A DNA stretch of 64,000 nt from Betaproteobacteria bacterium (GTDB taxonomy: Bacteria > Pseudomonadota > Gammaproteobacteria > Burkholderiales > SG8-41). A program made the translations under genes and the position numbers. The stretch is taken from the NCBI GenBank assembly GCA_025363575.1, contig JANYDM010000015.1, positions 1-64,000 on the forward strand. The letters run 5' to 3'. Under the pieces are notes generated by a model that was not told the origin of the DNA, did not search any database, and saw only the letters and a list, made by a program, of their open reading frames with translations. Numbering within the stretch: position 1 is the stretch's first letter; each line of letters begins with the position of its first letter. Below are positions 8,653 through 16,289 of the stretch, piece by piece.

Positions 8653-9324
8653 GTGGCCACTCTGATCGCACTTGGAGACTCGCATCTCGAGGCGCTCAAA
8701 TTCGCGGCCGACGCCGGGCTGCTGCAAAGCGCGGACGCGCATTTTTGCGTCATACCCGGCGCCACGGCCGTCGGGCTGCGCAATCCGCATTCGACCACGG
8801 ACGCTCTGAACAAATTCCGCGAATTCTTGGCCGCCAGTCCGCGTAACGCCCACGTGCTCGTTCATCTCGGTGAAGTCGATTGCGGTTTTGTCATCTGGTG
8901 GCGGCAGCAGAAATACGGGGAAACCCTGGAGCGCCAGTTGCAGGAGTCGCTCGCGGCGTACCGAAGCTTTCTGCTTGAATTGCGCCGTGGTGGTTTTGCG
9001 CACTTGTGCGTCGCGGGCGCATCGTTGCCGACACTGCAAAACGGAGTCGATTTCGGCGAGGTCGCCAACATGCGCGCGGAAGTGCAGGTCGGCCTGCGCG
9101 AACGGACTGCACTAACTCTCGACTACAACGCCAGGCTGGCGACGATGGCGGCGGAGCTGGGCTGCGCGTATTTCGATATTTCATCCGGCATCATCGAGCG
9201 CGCGAGCGGCGTGGTTGCCGCTCATTTCCGCAACCCCGACCCCCGCAATCATCATGTCGACAAGGAAAAGGTTGCCGGTATGTGGGCGATGGCCTGCAAC
9301 CATTTTCTGGCGGCGCCGCCGTGA
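8653..9324 (+). CDS. SGNH/GDSL-like hydrolase fold protein
   Basis: The product is 223 residues long. It opens with LIALGDSHLEAL, the block I motif of SGNH hydrolases with Ser10 as candidate nucleophile. A central HLGEVDCGF and a C-terminal NPDPRNHHVDKEKV that may supply the catalytic His follow. Such proteins in glycan loci often add or remove O-acetyl groups, which is the inferred role here. No signal peptide is seen. The start is a GTG two bases after the Wzt stop, and the stop overlaps the next GTG. The substrate is unknown and the fold call rests on short motifs. Confidence 0.65.
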   Translation: MATLIALGDSHLEALKFAADAGLLQSADAHFCVIPGATAVGLRNPHSTTDALNKFREFLAASPRNAHVLVHLGEVDCGFVIWWRQQKYGETLERQLQESLAAYRSFLLELRRGGFAHLCVAGASLPTLQNGVDFGEVANMRAEVQVGLRERTALTLDYNARLATMAAELGCAYFDISSGIIERASGVVAAHFRNPDPRNHHVDKEKVAGMWAMACNHFLAAPP

Positions 9325-10280
9325 GCGTGCGCTGCGGGCCGCGCGTTTATGTCGTTGGCGCCTATGTTCCCAACGGCGGAACCTATATGGCGTACCACCT
9401 CGGGCGCCTCGTGCAGGACGAATTCGGCTATGCAGCGGTCGCCGTGCGCCTCTCGCGCGAAACGCATGCTGACGGCGTTCAAAGTTACGACACGATATTT
9501 CCAGCCGTCTCTGTGCGGCAGATGGAGGAGGACATCCGGCCCGACGATCTATTGATCGCGAACCCGTCGTTTTCGGCGTTCAACTTCGGGTTGCGTTTGC
9601 AGTGCCGCAAATTGATGTACATCCAGGGCTTCAATACGTTCAGCGTGCTCGACATGGCGTTCGACCGTTATGTTTGCGCCAGCGATTTCGTCCACGGCGT
9701 AATGGCGCAGACGTACTGCCTTCGCGCATCCGTCATTCCGCCGTTTATCGAAGCCGCGCAATTTCCGCCGCCGCCGCCGTGGCCGGACCGGCCACGCAAC
9801 ACAGTCCTCGTTCATCAAAAAGGCGATGCGGTCCTGCAGAAGCTGTTGCTCGACCGCGTGCAGTCGCATTCGCGGTCGGCGGCCGTCCACATACGGTTCG
9901 AGCCGTTGGCGCCCGCGCCCCTTCCGCAAGCGGATTTCGTGCGCAGGCTCGGCCAGCACAGGTATTTGCTGACGCTGGCCGTCACGGAAGGATTTGGCCT
10001 GGTCCCGCTGGAAGCCATGGCCATGGGCGTCGTCGTCGTTGGCTTTGACGGATATGGCGGCCGCCAATATATGCAGTCCGGTTTCAATTGCCTCGTTTCC
10101 GGCTATCCTGATGTCGACGCAGTTGCCCGTAACCTGGTTACATCGATGCAACGGGAGGCCGATGCGCAACTTATGGCAGAGCAGGCGCGCTTCTGCGCCG
10201 CTGAATTCAATTACGCGCGTTTTCGCGCCGCATGGATTGCGGAGTTGAAATCGTTTTTGCCGGCGCACTCATCCCGATGA
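9321..10280 (+). CDS. Glycosyltransferase, group 1 (GT4-like)
   Basis: This 319-residue protein has a C-terminal GT-B nucleotide-sugar site. The stretch TLAVTEGFGLVPLEAMAMGVVVVG shows the EGFGLxxLEAMAxG signature, and the N-terminal half has a Rossmann-like start (VYVVGAYVPNGGTYMAYHL). It presumably transfers one sugar of the exported glycan from a nucleotide donor in the cytoplasm. The GTG start at 9321 overlaps the preceding TGA by four bases and its own stop overlaps the next ATG by four. A longer open frame upstream of 9321 runs inside the preceding gene and is not used. Confidence 0.75.
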   Translation: MSVRCGPRVYVVGAYVPNGGTYMAYHLGRLVQDEFGYAAVAVRLSRETHADGVQSYDTIFPAVSVRQMEEDIRPDDLLIANPSFSAFNFGLRLQCRKLMYIQGFNTFSVLDMAFDRYVCASDFVHGVMAQTYCLRASVIPPFIEAAQFPPPPPWPDRPRNTVLVHQKGDAVLQKLLLDRVQSHSRSAAVHIRFEPLAPAPLPQADFVRRLGQHRYLLTLAVTEGFGLVPLEAMAMGVVVVGFDGYGGRQYMQSGFNCLVSGYPDVDAVARNLVTSMQREADAQLMAEQARFCAAEFNYARFRAAWIAELKSFLPAHSSR

Positions 10281-11104
10281 GAGACACCATCATCACGGGC
10301 ATTCCGCGGGCTGGCACCACGCTGGCCGCGGCCATCGTCGACCAGGCAGCAGATTGTTGTTGCCTGTCGGAGCCGTCACAACATGTCGAACTCATGACAC
10401 GGTCGACGAGCGAGAGCGATTTTGTCGACCGGCTGGAAAGTTCGTTTGCCGCGTTGCGCGCGACCCTGCGCGCGGGCGGCAGCGTGACGGACCGCAGGTC
10501 CGCCGACGGCAGCCCGCTGACCAACTATTTTCACGAGCGCGCCGCCGGCCCCCGACAGCCCGCGTTCATCGAGTGCGAGAATGCACGGCCGGGCCTGAGC
10601 CGCCATTTTTTTCTTGGCGTCAAACACAATGCGCTTTATTGCGCGACGCTGCCCGAGATCGCGCGCCGCGCGCACTTTGGAATAATCGCCGTCGTGCGCC
10701 ACCCCGCCGACGTCGTCGCGTCATGGCATACCCTGAGTTTGCCGGTCAGCAGCGGCAAGTTGCCGGCCGCCGAGCGCTATTGGCCCGAAATGCGCGAATT
10801 GACCCATGCCACCCTGCCGCTGCTGGACAAGCAGTTGCTGATATACGAGTTGCTGTGCAAACGCCTGCAGAGTCTGGACGCGCGCGTTGCTATCATTCGT
10901 TACGAAGAAATGATCAGGAATCCCGCGCTGGTGCTGACAGCTGCGGGCATTCCGGCCGAGAGTGCCGGCGGCGGCATAGACATCGCGGAATCAGCGCCGG
11001 CACGGCCGCCGGCGATCGAGCGGCGTCGGCACGCGCTGACGCAGGCGGGGTTGCTTCCCGCAACCGCCAGTCTTTATCCGTGCGAACTTCCGATCCTCGC
11101 TTAG
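10277..11104 (+). CDS. Sulfotransferase-like P-loop protein
   Basis: The product is 275 residues long. The N-terminus MRDTIITGIPRAGTTLAAAI matches the 5'-phosphosulfate loop of PAPS-dependent sulfotransferases. IIAVVRHPADVVASWHTL in mid-protein matches the 3'-phosphate-binding segment (usual form RxPxDxxxS). It would transfer sulfate from PAPS to a carbohydrate hydroxyl. The ATG overlaps the upstream TGA by four bases. With the APS kinase at the head of the locus and a second sulfotransferase directly downstream, glycan sulfation is the best inference. A role as a non-sulfating P-loop glycan protein cannot be excluded. Confidence 0.75.
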   Translation: MRDTIITGIPRAGTTLAAAIVDQAADCCCLSEPSQHVELMTRSTSESDFVDRLESSFAALRATLRAGGSVTDRRSADGSPLTNYFHERAAGPRQPAFIECENARPGLSRHFFLGVKHNALYCATLPEIARRAHFGIIAVVRHPADVVASWHTLSLPVSSGKLPAAERYWPEMRELTHATLPLLDKQLLIYELLCKRLQSLDARVAIIRYEEMIRNPALVLTAAGIPAESAGGGIDIAESAPARPPAIERRRHALTQAGLLPATASLYPCELPILA

Positions 11105-11123
11105 GCCGGGCGCGAGAAATCCG

Positions 11124-12155
11124 ATGAGCCCCTCAGACCTTGACGGCCAAGCGCGCGCGCCGCGGCTGATTGTCGTCCTTGGTATGCATCGAAGCGGCAC
11201 GAGCGCAATCACGCGCGGATTGCAGGTGCTGGGCGTTGAGTTGGGCAACAGTCTGATGCCGCCGCAGGCGATCAATGCCAAAGGTTTTTTCGAAGACATC
11301 GATTTCAACGCGTTGAATATCGACATGCTGGACTCATTGCGTGCCGAATGGCACTCCCTGGCGCCGCTGTCACTGCATGATTTTGCCGCCCTGCGCGCCG
11401 AAGGCTATGTAGAAAAGGCCGTCGCTTTGCTGAAACGCAAAGCCGCCGGTGTGCCGCTCTTCGGTTTCAAGGATCCGCGGGTAACGAAATTGCTGCCCCT
11501 CTGGAGCGAGGCGATATCTAGTGCCGGTTTCAGCCCGATCTATGTGCTTGCCCTGCGCCATCCGCGGAGCGTGGCGGACTCGCTTGCAGAACGCGACGGA
11601 TTTGAAGCGGAGAAGAGTTATCTGCTGTGGCTCGGCCATGTCATCGCGGGCCTGGCAGGCAGTGCCGGACACGCGCGCGTGCTCGTCGACTACGACCGCC
11701 TGCTGCACTCGCCAGCTGCCGAACTCGGCCGCATCGCGGCGCGCATAGGGACTGGCGTGGATGCGGCAGCATTGCATGAATATAAATCCGCATTTCTGGA
11801 CCCGACTCTGCGCCACGCGCTTTACCGGCCCGAGGACTTGCGCCGGGACCCGGCTTGCCCCGCGCTGGTGCTCGACGTATATGACGCATTGCTCGACGTC
11901 GCGTCGGACAAGAAGGCGCCCGAGGATATAGGGTTGCCGCAGTGGAGCGAGGAATTCGGACGCGCCGCACCGTACCTGACGCTCGTCGACAGGATTTGCG
12001 CGCAGAACGCCGTGCTGGAAAAAACTGTAGTCGAACGCGAAATGCAGATAGCCCATGTTATCGCCGAGCGGGAGCAACGCGTACGGGCGCTGACAGAATC
12101 GACCAGTTGGAGAATCACCAAACCTCTGCGCGCGCTGCGCCGGCTGATGTCATGA
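11124..12155 (+). CDS. Sulfotransferase family protein with C-terminal coiled coil
   Basis: The product is 343 residues long. RLIVVLGMHRSGTSAITRGL near residue 15 is the P-loop-like phosphosulfate motif, and IYVLALRHPRSVADSLAERD is the second PAPS-binding element. Family members often sit in O-antigen or capsule loci and may be fused to glycosyltransferases. Residues about 290-343 form a charged helix with repeated ER/RE pairs and a basic end, possibly for membrane or partner contact. It lies 19 bases after the first sulfotransferase and its stop overlaps the next ATG. Two such enzymes suggest two sulfated positions or an acceptor difference. Confidence 0.75.
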   Translation: MSPSDLDGQARAPRLIVVLGMHRSGTSAITRGLQVLGVELGNSLMPPQAINAKGFFEDIDFNALNIDMLDSLRAEWHSLAPLSLHDFAALRAEGYVEKAVALLKRKAAGVPLFGFKDPRVTKLLPLWSEAISSAGFSPIYVLALRHPRSVADSLAERDGFEAEKSYLLWLGHVIAGLAGSAGHARVLVDYDRLLHSPAAELGRIAARIGTGVDAAALHEYKSAFLDPTLRHALYRPEDLRRDPACPALVLDVYDALLDVASDKKAPEDIGLPQWSEEFGRAAPYLTLVDRICAQNAVLEKTVVEREMQIAHVIAEREQRVRALTESTSWRITKPLRALRRLMS

Positions 12156-13678
12156 CCGTCCATGCGCGCGCCGCCGGAAGGTCCGCGCAACTGATGCGCG
12201 TGATCATGCTTCACGCAGGGCGGGCGACGTCGACGCTTGGCCGTTTTAAACGGCGCGCTTTGCGGATAATCAGGCCGCTAGCGCCCTCACGCCATGGTTT
12301 TCGCGGCGGCATCGATGGCGTCAGCCGCGGATGCGTCAGTGGGTGGCTGGTGCCGCCCGAGCCGGTTTATGTGCGCGCAGGTGACCTCACGGTCGCCAGT
12401 TTTGCGCCGGATGCTGCGCGCGCGGATGTCGTCGCCGCCGGTAAATGCGAAAATCCGCGCGTCGGCATCGCTTTTCGCATCGACGGCGAAATACTGGCAG
12501 ACCACGCTGCGCTTGGCTTTTTCGTCAAGCGCGCAAACGGCTGGGTGGAGTTGCCGGGCTCGCCGGTGGATTTGTCGGAGTGCCGCCGCAACGCGCGTAC
12601 GCTGGCGGGATTGCTCGCGTCGCCGCCTTTGATCGTGACCGACATCAGGCAATCGGGCGGCGATGTCGTCATAACCGGCCTGTTGATTCCGCAGGCGCGC
12701 ACTTGCAAACGCGATCTGGAATTACGGATCAACGGCGAGCGTTGTGACAACATCGCATGGAGTGCGCCCACGCAGGACCAGAAAAACTATTTCTGGTACC
12801 TCGGGCCGCTTGGTAATTGCGAGTTCACCGTCACCGTCACGGCACTGGCTGCCGCCGGCCAGCTGCGCATGGAAGCAGTGGACGCGGTCAGCGGCGAATG
12901 CGCCAATCCTTATCAGTTCCACGAGTTGTCGAACGCCGCGTCGCGTCGCTGCCTGCCCGACGCCGGCGCGCAAATACGCGTGCTGGGGTGGACCAACGAC
13001 CTGCTGTTCCGAGCCACCGGCCGTGATCACATGCTCGCGATCGCCGCGCTCGTGCGCAAATACCGCGGCGATTTCGACTGGGCTACGCGCAGCGTGCTCG
13101 ACTGGGGATGCGGGTGCGGCCGGATCGCCGCGCGGTTTCTCGAAGATCCGGAACTGCGTCCCGCGCGGCTGGTGGGGGTCGACATCGACCCGGTGAATAT
13201 CGCGTGGTGCAGGGACAATCTAGCAGGCGCCGAATTCCACCTGACCGGCATCAGGCCGCCGTTGCCGTTCGCAGACGGAAGTTTCGATTGCATACACGGC
13301 AATTCGGTCTTTACGCATCTGGACGCGGAGCATCAGGATCGTTGGCTCGCCGAGCTGGGCCGCCTGCTCAAGGCGGACGGCGTTGCAGTGGTTACCGTGA
13401 ACAGCAGCAGCGCGCTGGCCTTCGGTAGCGCCGATTCTTCGTTTATCGAAGCCTGGCACCGCCGCGGTATATATTTCCCGGGCCGTAACTCAAATCTCGA
13501 CGAAGTGATCGACCATCCTGACTACTATCGGGACACTTTTCACACGCACGACTATGTGCGCGGTCACTGGAGCCGGTTTTTCGAGGTAGTTGCGATACAC
13601 GAAATGGTTTTCGGCTATCAGGATGCTGTGGTCCTGCGCAAGCGTCAGCAGGCATCGCCTGTGAGCCTGGGGCAATGA
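12152..13678 (+). CDS. SAM-dependent methyltransferase with unrecognised N-terminal domain
   Basis: The product is 508 residues long. The C-terminal half (about residues 290-480) is a class I methyltransferase: motif I VLDWGCGCGRIAARFL, the acidic LVGVDIDPVN, and FADGSFDCIHGNSVFTHL. The N-terminal 270 residues are beta-rich, with GCVSGWLVPPEPVYV and a similar second block, and match nothing I recognise; they may bind glycan. It probably methylates a sugar or chain end. In ABC-exported O antigens a terminal methyl group can be the stop and export signal read by the Wzt tail. The start at 12152 overlaps the upstream stop; a longer upstream frame is a shadow. Confidence 0.75.
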   Translation: MTVHARAAGRSAQLMRVIMLHAGRATSTLGRFKRRALRIIRPLAPSRHGFRGGIDGVSRGCVSGWLVPPEPVYVRAGDLTVASFAPDAARADVVAAGKCENPRVGIAFRIDGEILADHAALGFFVKRANGWVELPGSPVDLSECRRNARTLAGLLASPPLIVTDIRQSGGDVVITGLLIPQARTCKRDLELRINGERCDNIAWSAPTQDQKNYFWYLGPLGNCEFTVTVTALAAAGQLRMEAVDAVSGECANPYQFHELSNAASRRCLPDAGAQIRVLGWTNDLLFRATGRDHMLAIAALVRKYRGDFDWATRSVLDWGCGCGRIAARFLEDPELRPARLVGVDIDPVNIAWCRDNLAGAEFHLTGIRPPLPFADGSFDCIHGNSVFTHLDAEHQDRWLAELGRLLKADGVAVVTVNSSSALAFGSADSSFIEAWHRRGIYFPGRNSNLDEVIDHPDYYRDTFHTHDYVRGHWSRFFEVVAIHEMVFGYQDAVVLRKRQQASPVSLGQ

Positions 13679-15159
13679 CATTGTGGAAGCGGCGTTTTGC
13701 GCGGTTCATGCGCGGTTTCGCCGATCTTGAAGGGGCGCCCGCGCGTGCGCGCTATGTGACGGGCGCGCTGCGCAAGGCGCTGGAACTCCTTCTGCAGGAA
13801 ATCGCTGCCCAAATCGGCGGAACGACAAACACCGGACTGCCGGCCAGCGTCTCGCTCGCATCGGGCATCGCGCGCGCAAACACGCTCGGCCATGCGTATA
13901 CGGGCCGCCTGCAGCTGGTTGCGCAGGACGGCGGCCCGCGCATTAATTTCGTGATTCCCATGCTGTCGCCGGCGGTGATTTTCGGCGGCTACATTTCGCT
14001 GTTCAATTTCGCCGCGCGTCTCGCGGCGCGCGGTCATGCCATCCGTTTCATCGTTTCGGAGGGTATGAGCCATACGAAAGAGGAATTGCTCGCGCTGCTG
14101 GCCGGATTTCCTGCCGCCGTGTTCGTGCTGCAAAAGGCCGACGTGATACGCGCCATTACGCATACCGCGTACGCGCCGATTCCGGCTTCGCGTCAGGACG
14201 TGTTCATCGCCTATTCGGCGTTTGCGGCGCTGCTGTGCCATCGCGCCTGCGAAGAACTCGACGCGGGCCGCTTCATCTACTACCTGCAGGAAGAGGAGGG
14301 CCATTTTCACGCGCACAATGCATTCCGCGCCACGATCGAATATGTCTACACGCTGCCGCATGTGCCGGTGTTCAATTCGGAGATGCTGGAAGATTATTTC
14401 CGTGCGGCGGGTCTCGGTGCGTTCGCCGCGCGAGACGCCGCGCCGCGCTACATGACTTTCCGCCATGCGCTGAGCACGGCCCGATCGCCGACGCTGGGCG
14501 AAATCGCGGGACGCGCGCCGCGCAAGCTGCTGTTTTTCGCGCGGCCCGAGCAGCACGCCGAACGCAATCTGTTCGAGATCGGCTTGATCGCGTTGCGCAT
14601 CTGCTGCGAGAGCGGCTTGTTTCCGGCCGGTGAGTGGGAGTTTCACGCCGTCGGCGCGATGACCGACGGGTATGCGCTGGACCTGGGCCGCGACCACGCA
14701 TTGAAATTCCTCCCGCGACGGCCGCTCGCCGAGTACGCGGAATCGCTCTACGGTTACGACGTCGGTTTGAGCCTCATGTTCGCGCCGCACCCCAGCGTGC
14801 CGAATTTCGAAATGGCCGCCGCGGGCATGCCGACGGTGACGACGACGTTCGCCAATCGCCCGCAGGCAGCCATGCAAAAGCTGTGCCCCAATTTCATCGC
14901 GGTGCCGCCGCATATCAAGGGCGTCGTCGACGGTATCCATGAAGCAGTGCAGCGCGCAGGCGACTATGAAACCCGCATCAGGAATGCGCAGTTTGCGTGG
15001 CCGCGGTCATGGCAGGAATCGTTCAGCGATGCCTGGCTGGATGAATTCGATCGCTTGCTCGTGGAGGTCTCGCCCGGCTTTCGGCAGGCTGATTGGCACA
15101 GTGCGGCAAACTTCGGCGTGACGCGGCTACCGCCCGCGCCGGGATTCAGCGCCACATGA
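13675..15159 (+). CDS. Glycosyltransferase, WsaF-like
   Basis: The product is 494 residues long. After a basic N-terminal 60 residues, RINFVIPMLSPAVIFGGYISLFNFA starts a GT-B-type fold, recalling rhamnosyltransferases of the WsaF type. The C-terminal part has the donor-site pattern GLSLMFAPHPSVPNFEMAAAGMPTVTT. It probably extends the exported glycan chain. The ATG overlaps the upstream TGA, and its stop overlaps the next ATG. Acceptor and donor are unknown, and the WsaF resemblance is by pattern memory only. Confidence 0.65.
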   Translation: MTLWKRRFARFMRGFADLEGAPARARYVTGALRKALELLLQEIAAQIGGTTNTGLPASVSLASGIARANTLGHAYTGRLQLVAQDGGPRINFVIPMLSPAVIFGGYISLFNFAARLAARGHAIRFIVSEGMSHTKEELLALLAGFPAAVFVLQKADVIRAITHTAYAPIPASRQDVFIAYSAFAALLCHRACEELDAGRFIYYLQEEEGHFHAHNAFRATIEYVYTLPHVPVFNSEMLEDYFRAAGLGAFAARDAAPRYMTFRHALSTARSPTLGEIAGRAPRKLLFFARPEQHAERNLFEIGLIALRICCESGLFPAGEWEFHAVGAMTDGYALDLGRDHALKFLPRRPLAEYAESLYGYDVGLSLMFAPHPSVPNFEMAAAGMPTVTTTFANRPQAAMQKLCPNFIAVPPHIKGVVDGIHEAVQRAGDYETRIRNAQFAWPRSWQESFSDAWLDEFDRLLVEVSPGFRQADWHSAANFGVTRLPPAPGFSAT

Positions 15160-16289
15160 CGTACTACTTGCTCGCGTTTGCCGCCTCGTTCCTGATTACG
15201 CTGCTCATCATGAGGTTCCATCTCGGGCGCACGCACGGCCCGGTCTGCGTACCGGGCCGCAAGCTGTGGGCACGCGACGCGGCATTGCACGGTCCCGGCC
15301 GTGCTGGCGGCATCGGTGTTGCCGCGGGGTTCTTGATCAGCCTCTGCGCGCGCTCTTGCGAAGACGCGCCTCTCGCCGCGGAAAGCACTCATCTGGGACT
15401 GAGTTTGCTCGCGAGCGCAATGCCGGTTTTCGCGACGGGATTGATGGAAGACCTCACGCAACGCGTGAACAAGGAAGTGCGGCTTGCGGCGGCGTTCCTG
15501 TCGGCCGGGCTTGCGGGCTGGCTGCTCGGCGCATGGGTCGCGCGGCTGGATGTCGCGGCGTTTGACCGGTTGATTGCCGTGCCCGCGGTGTCGATTCCCG
15601 TAACCTGCCTGCTGGTGCCCGGCATAACCAACGCGTTCAATATTATCGACGGTTTCAACGGCCTGGCGGCGGGGGCCGCCGCCATCGTGCTGCTCGGCAT
15701 CGCTTACGTTGCGTTTCAGGTCGGCGACGTTCCGGTTGTCGTCGCGGCATTGACGGCGGTCGCGGCCATCACCGGATTCCTCCTGCTCAATTTTCCGCGC
15801 GGACTGATATATCTGGGCGACGGCGGCGCATATCTGCTGGGGTTCTGGGTCGGCGTGCTGCTGGTGCTTCTGGTCGGGCGCAATCCCGAAGTTTCCGCCT
15901 GGTTTCCGGTACTGTTATGCGCGTATCCGGTATGTGAGCTGTTGTTCTCGATCTACCGTCGCGGCATCGTGCGGCGCTCGCACCCGGGGCTGCCTGACCT
16001 CGCGCACCTCCATCATTTGATTTACAAGCGGCTGGTGCGCTGGGTGGTGGGCTCCGACCTGCCGGCGCACCGAACGCAGCGCAATTCGCTGACGGCGCCC
16101 TATCTGTGGATGCTGACGTCCATCGGCGTCGCCCCGGCCGTGATTTTCTGGCAATCGACCCCGGCGCTGCAGATCGGCAGTACGCTCTTTGCCGCGGCCT
16201 ACGTTTTTGCCTATGCGCGTATCGTGAAATTCCGTACTCCGCGCTGGTGGGTGTTGCGCAAACCCAACGGCCCTGCGGGCAAGCGGTGA
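15156..16289 (+). CDS. Undecaprenyl-phosphate sugar-1-phosphate transferase (WecA/MraY family)
   Basis: This polytopic inner-membrane enzyme of 377 residues starts glycan synthesis by moving a sugar-1-phosphate (often GlcNAc-1-P) onto undecaprenyl phosphate. Family marks are an early PGRAGGIGVAAGF segment, NAFNIIDGFNGLAAG with the catalytic Asp region, LIYLGDGGAYLLGF and the HLHHLIYKRL His motif. Roughly ten hydrophobic segments are visible. The ATG at 15156 overlaps the preceding TGA; an earlier frame start at 15093 is a shadow. An initiating enzyme within the ABC-exporter locus suits a self-contained O-antigen-type pathway. Confidence 0.85.
   Translation: MTYYLLAFAASFLITLLIMRFHLGRTHGPVCVPGRKLWARDAALHGPGRAGGIGVAAGFLISLCARSCEDAPLAAESTHLGLSLLASAMPVFATGLMEDLTQRVNKEVRLAAAFLSAGLAGWLLGAWVARLDVAAFDRLIAVPAVSIPVTCLLVPGITNAFNIIDGFNGLAAGAAAIVLLGIAYVAFQVGDVPVVVAALTAVAAITGFLLLNFPRGLIYLGDGGAYLLGFWVGVLLVLLVGRNPEVSAWFPVLLCAYPVCELLFSIYRRGIVRRSHPGLPDLAHLHHLIYKRLVRWVVGSDLPAHRTQRNSLTAPYLWMLTSIGVAPAVIFWQSTPALQIGSTLFAAAYVFAYARIVKFRTPRWWVLRKPNGPAGKR

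Noticed and set aside
9006..9320. N-terminal extension of the group 1 glycosyltransferase
   Set aside because: The extension lies wholly within the SGNH gene in another frame. A GTG overlapping the upstream stop gives the expected fold start.
13645..14940. Minus-strand 431-codon frame across the WsaF-like glycosyltransferase
   Set aside because: Composition is that of a GC-skewed shadow. The plus-strand gene fits the chain of coupled starts.
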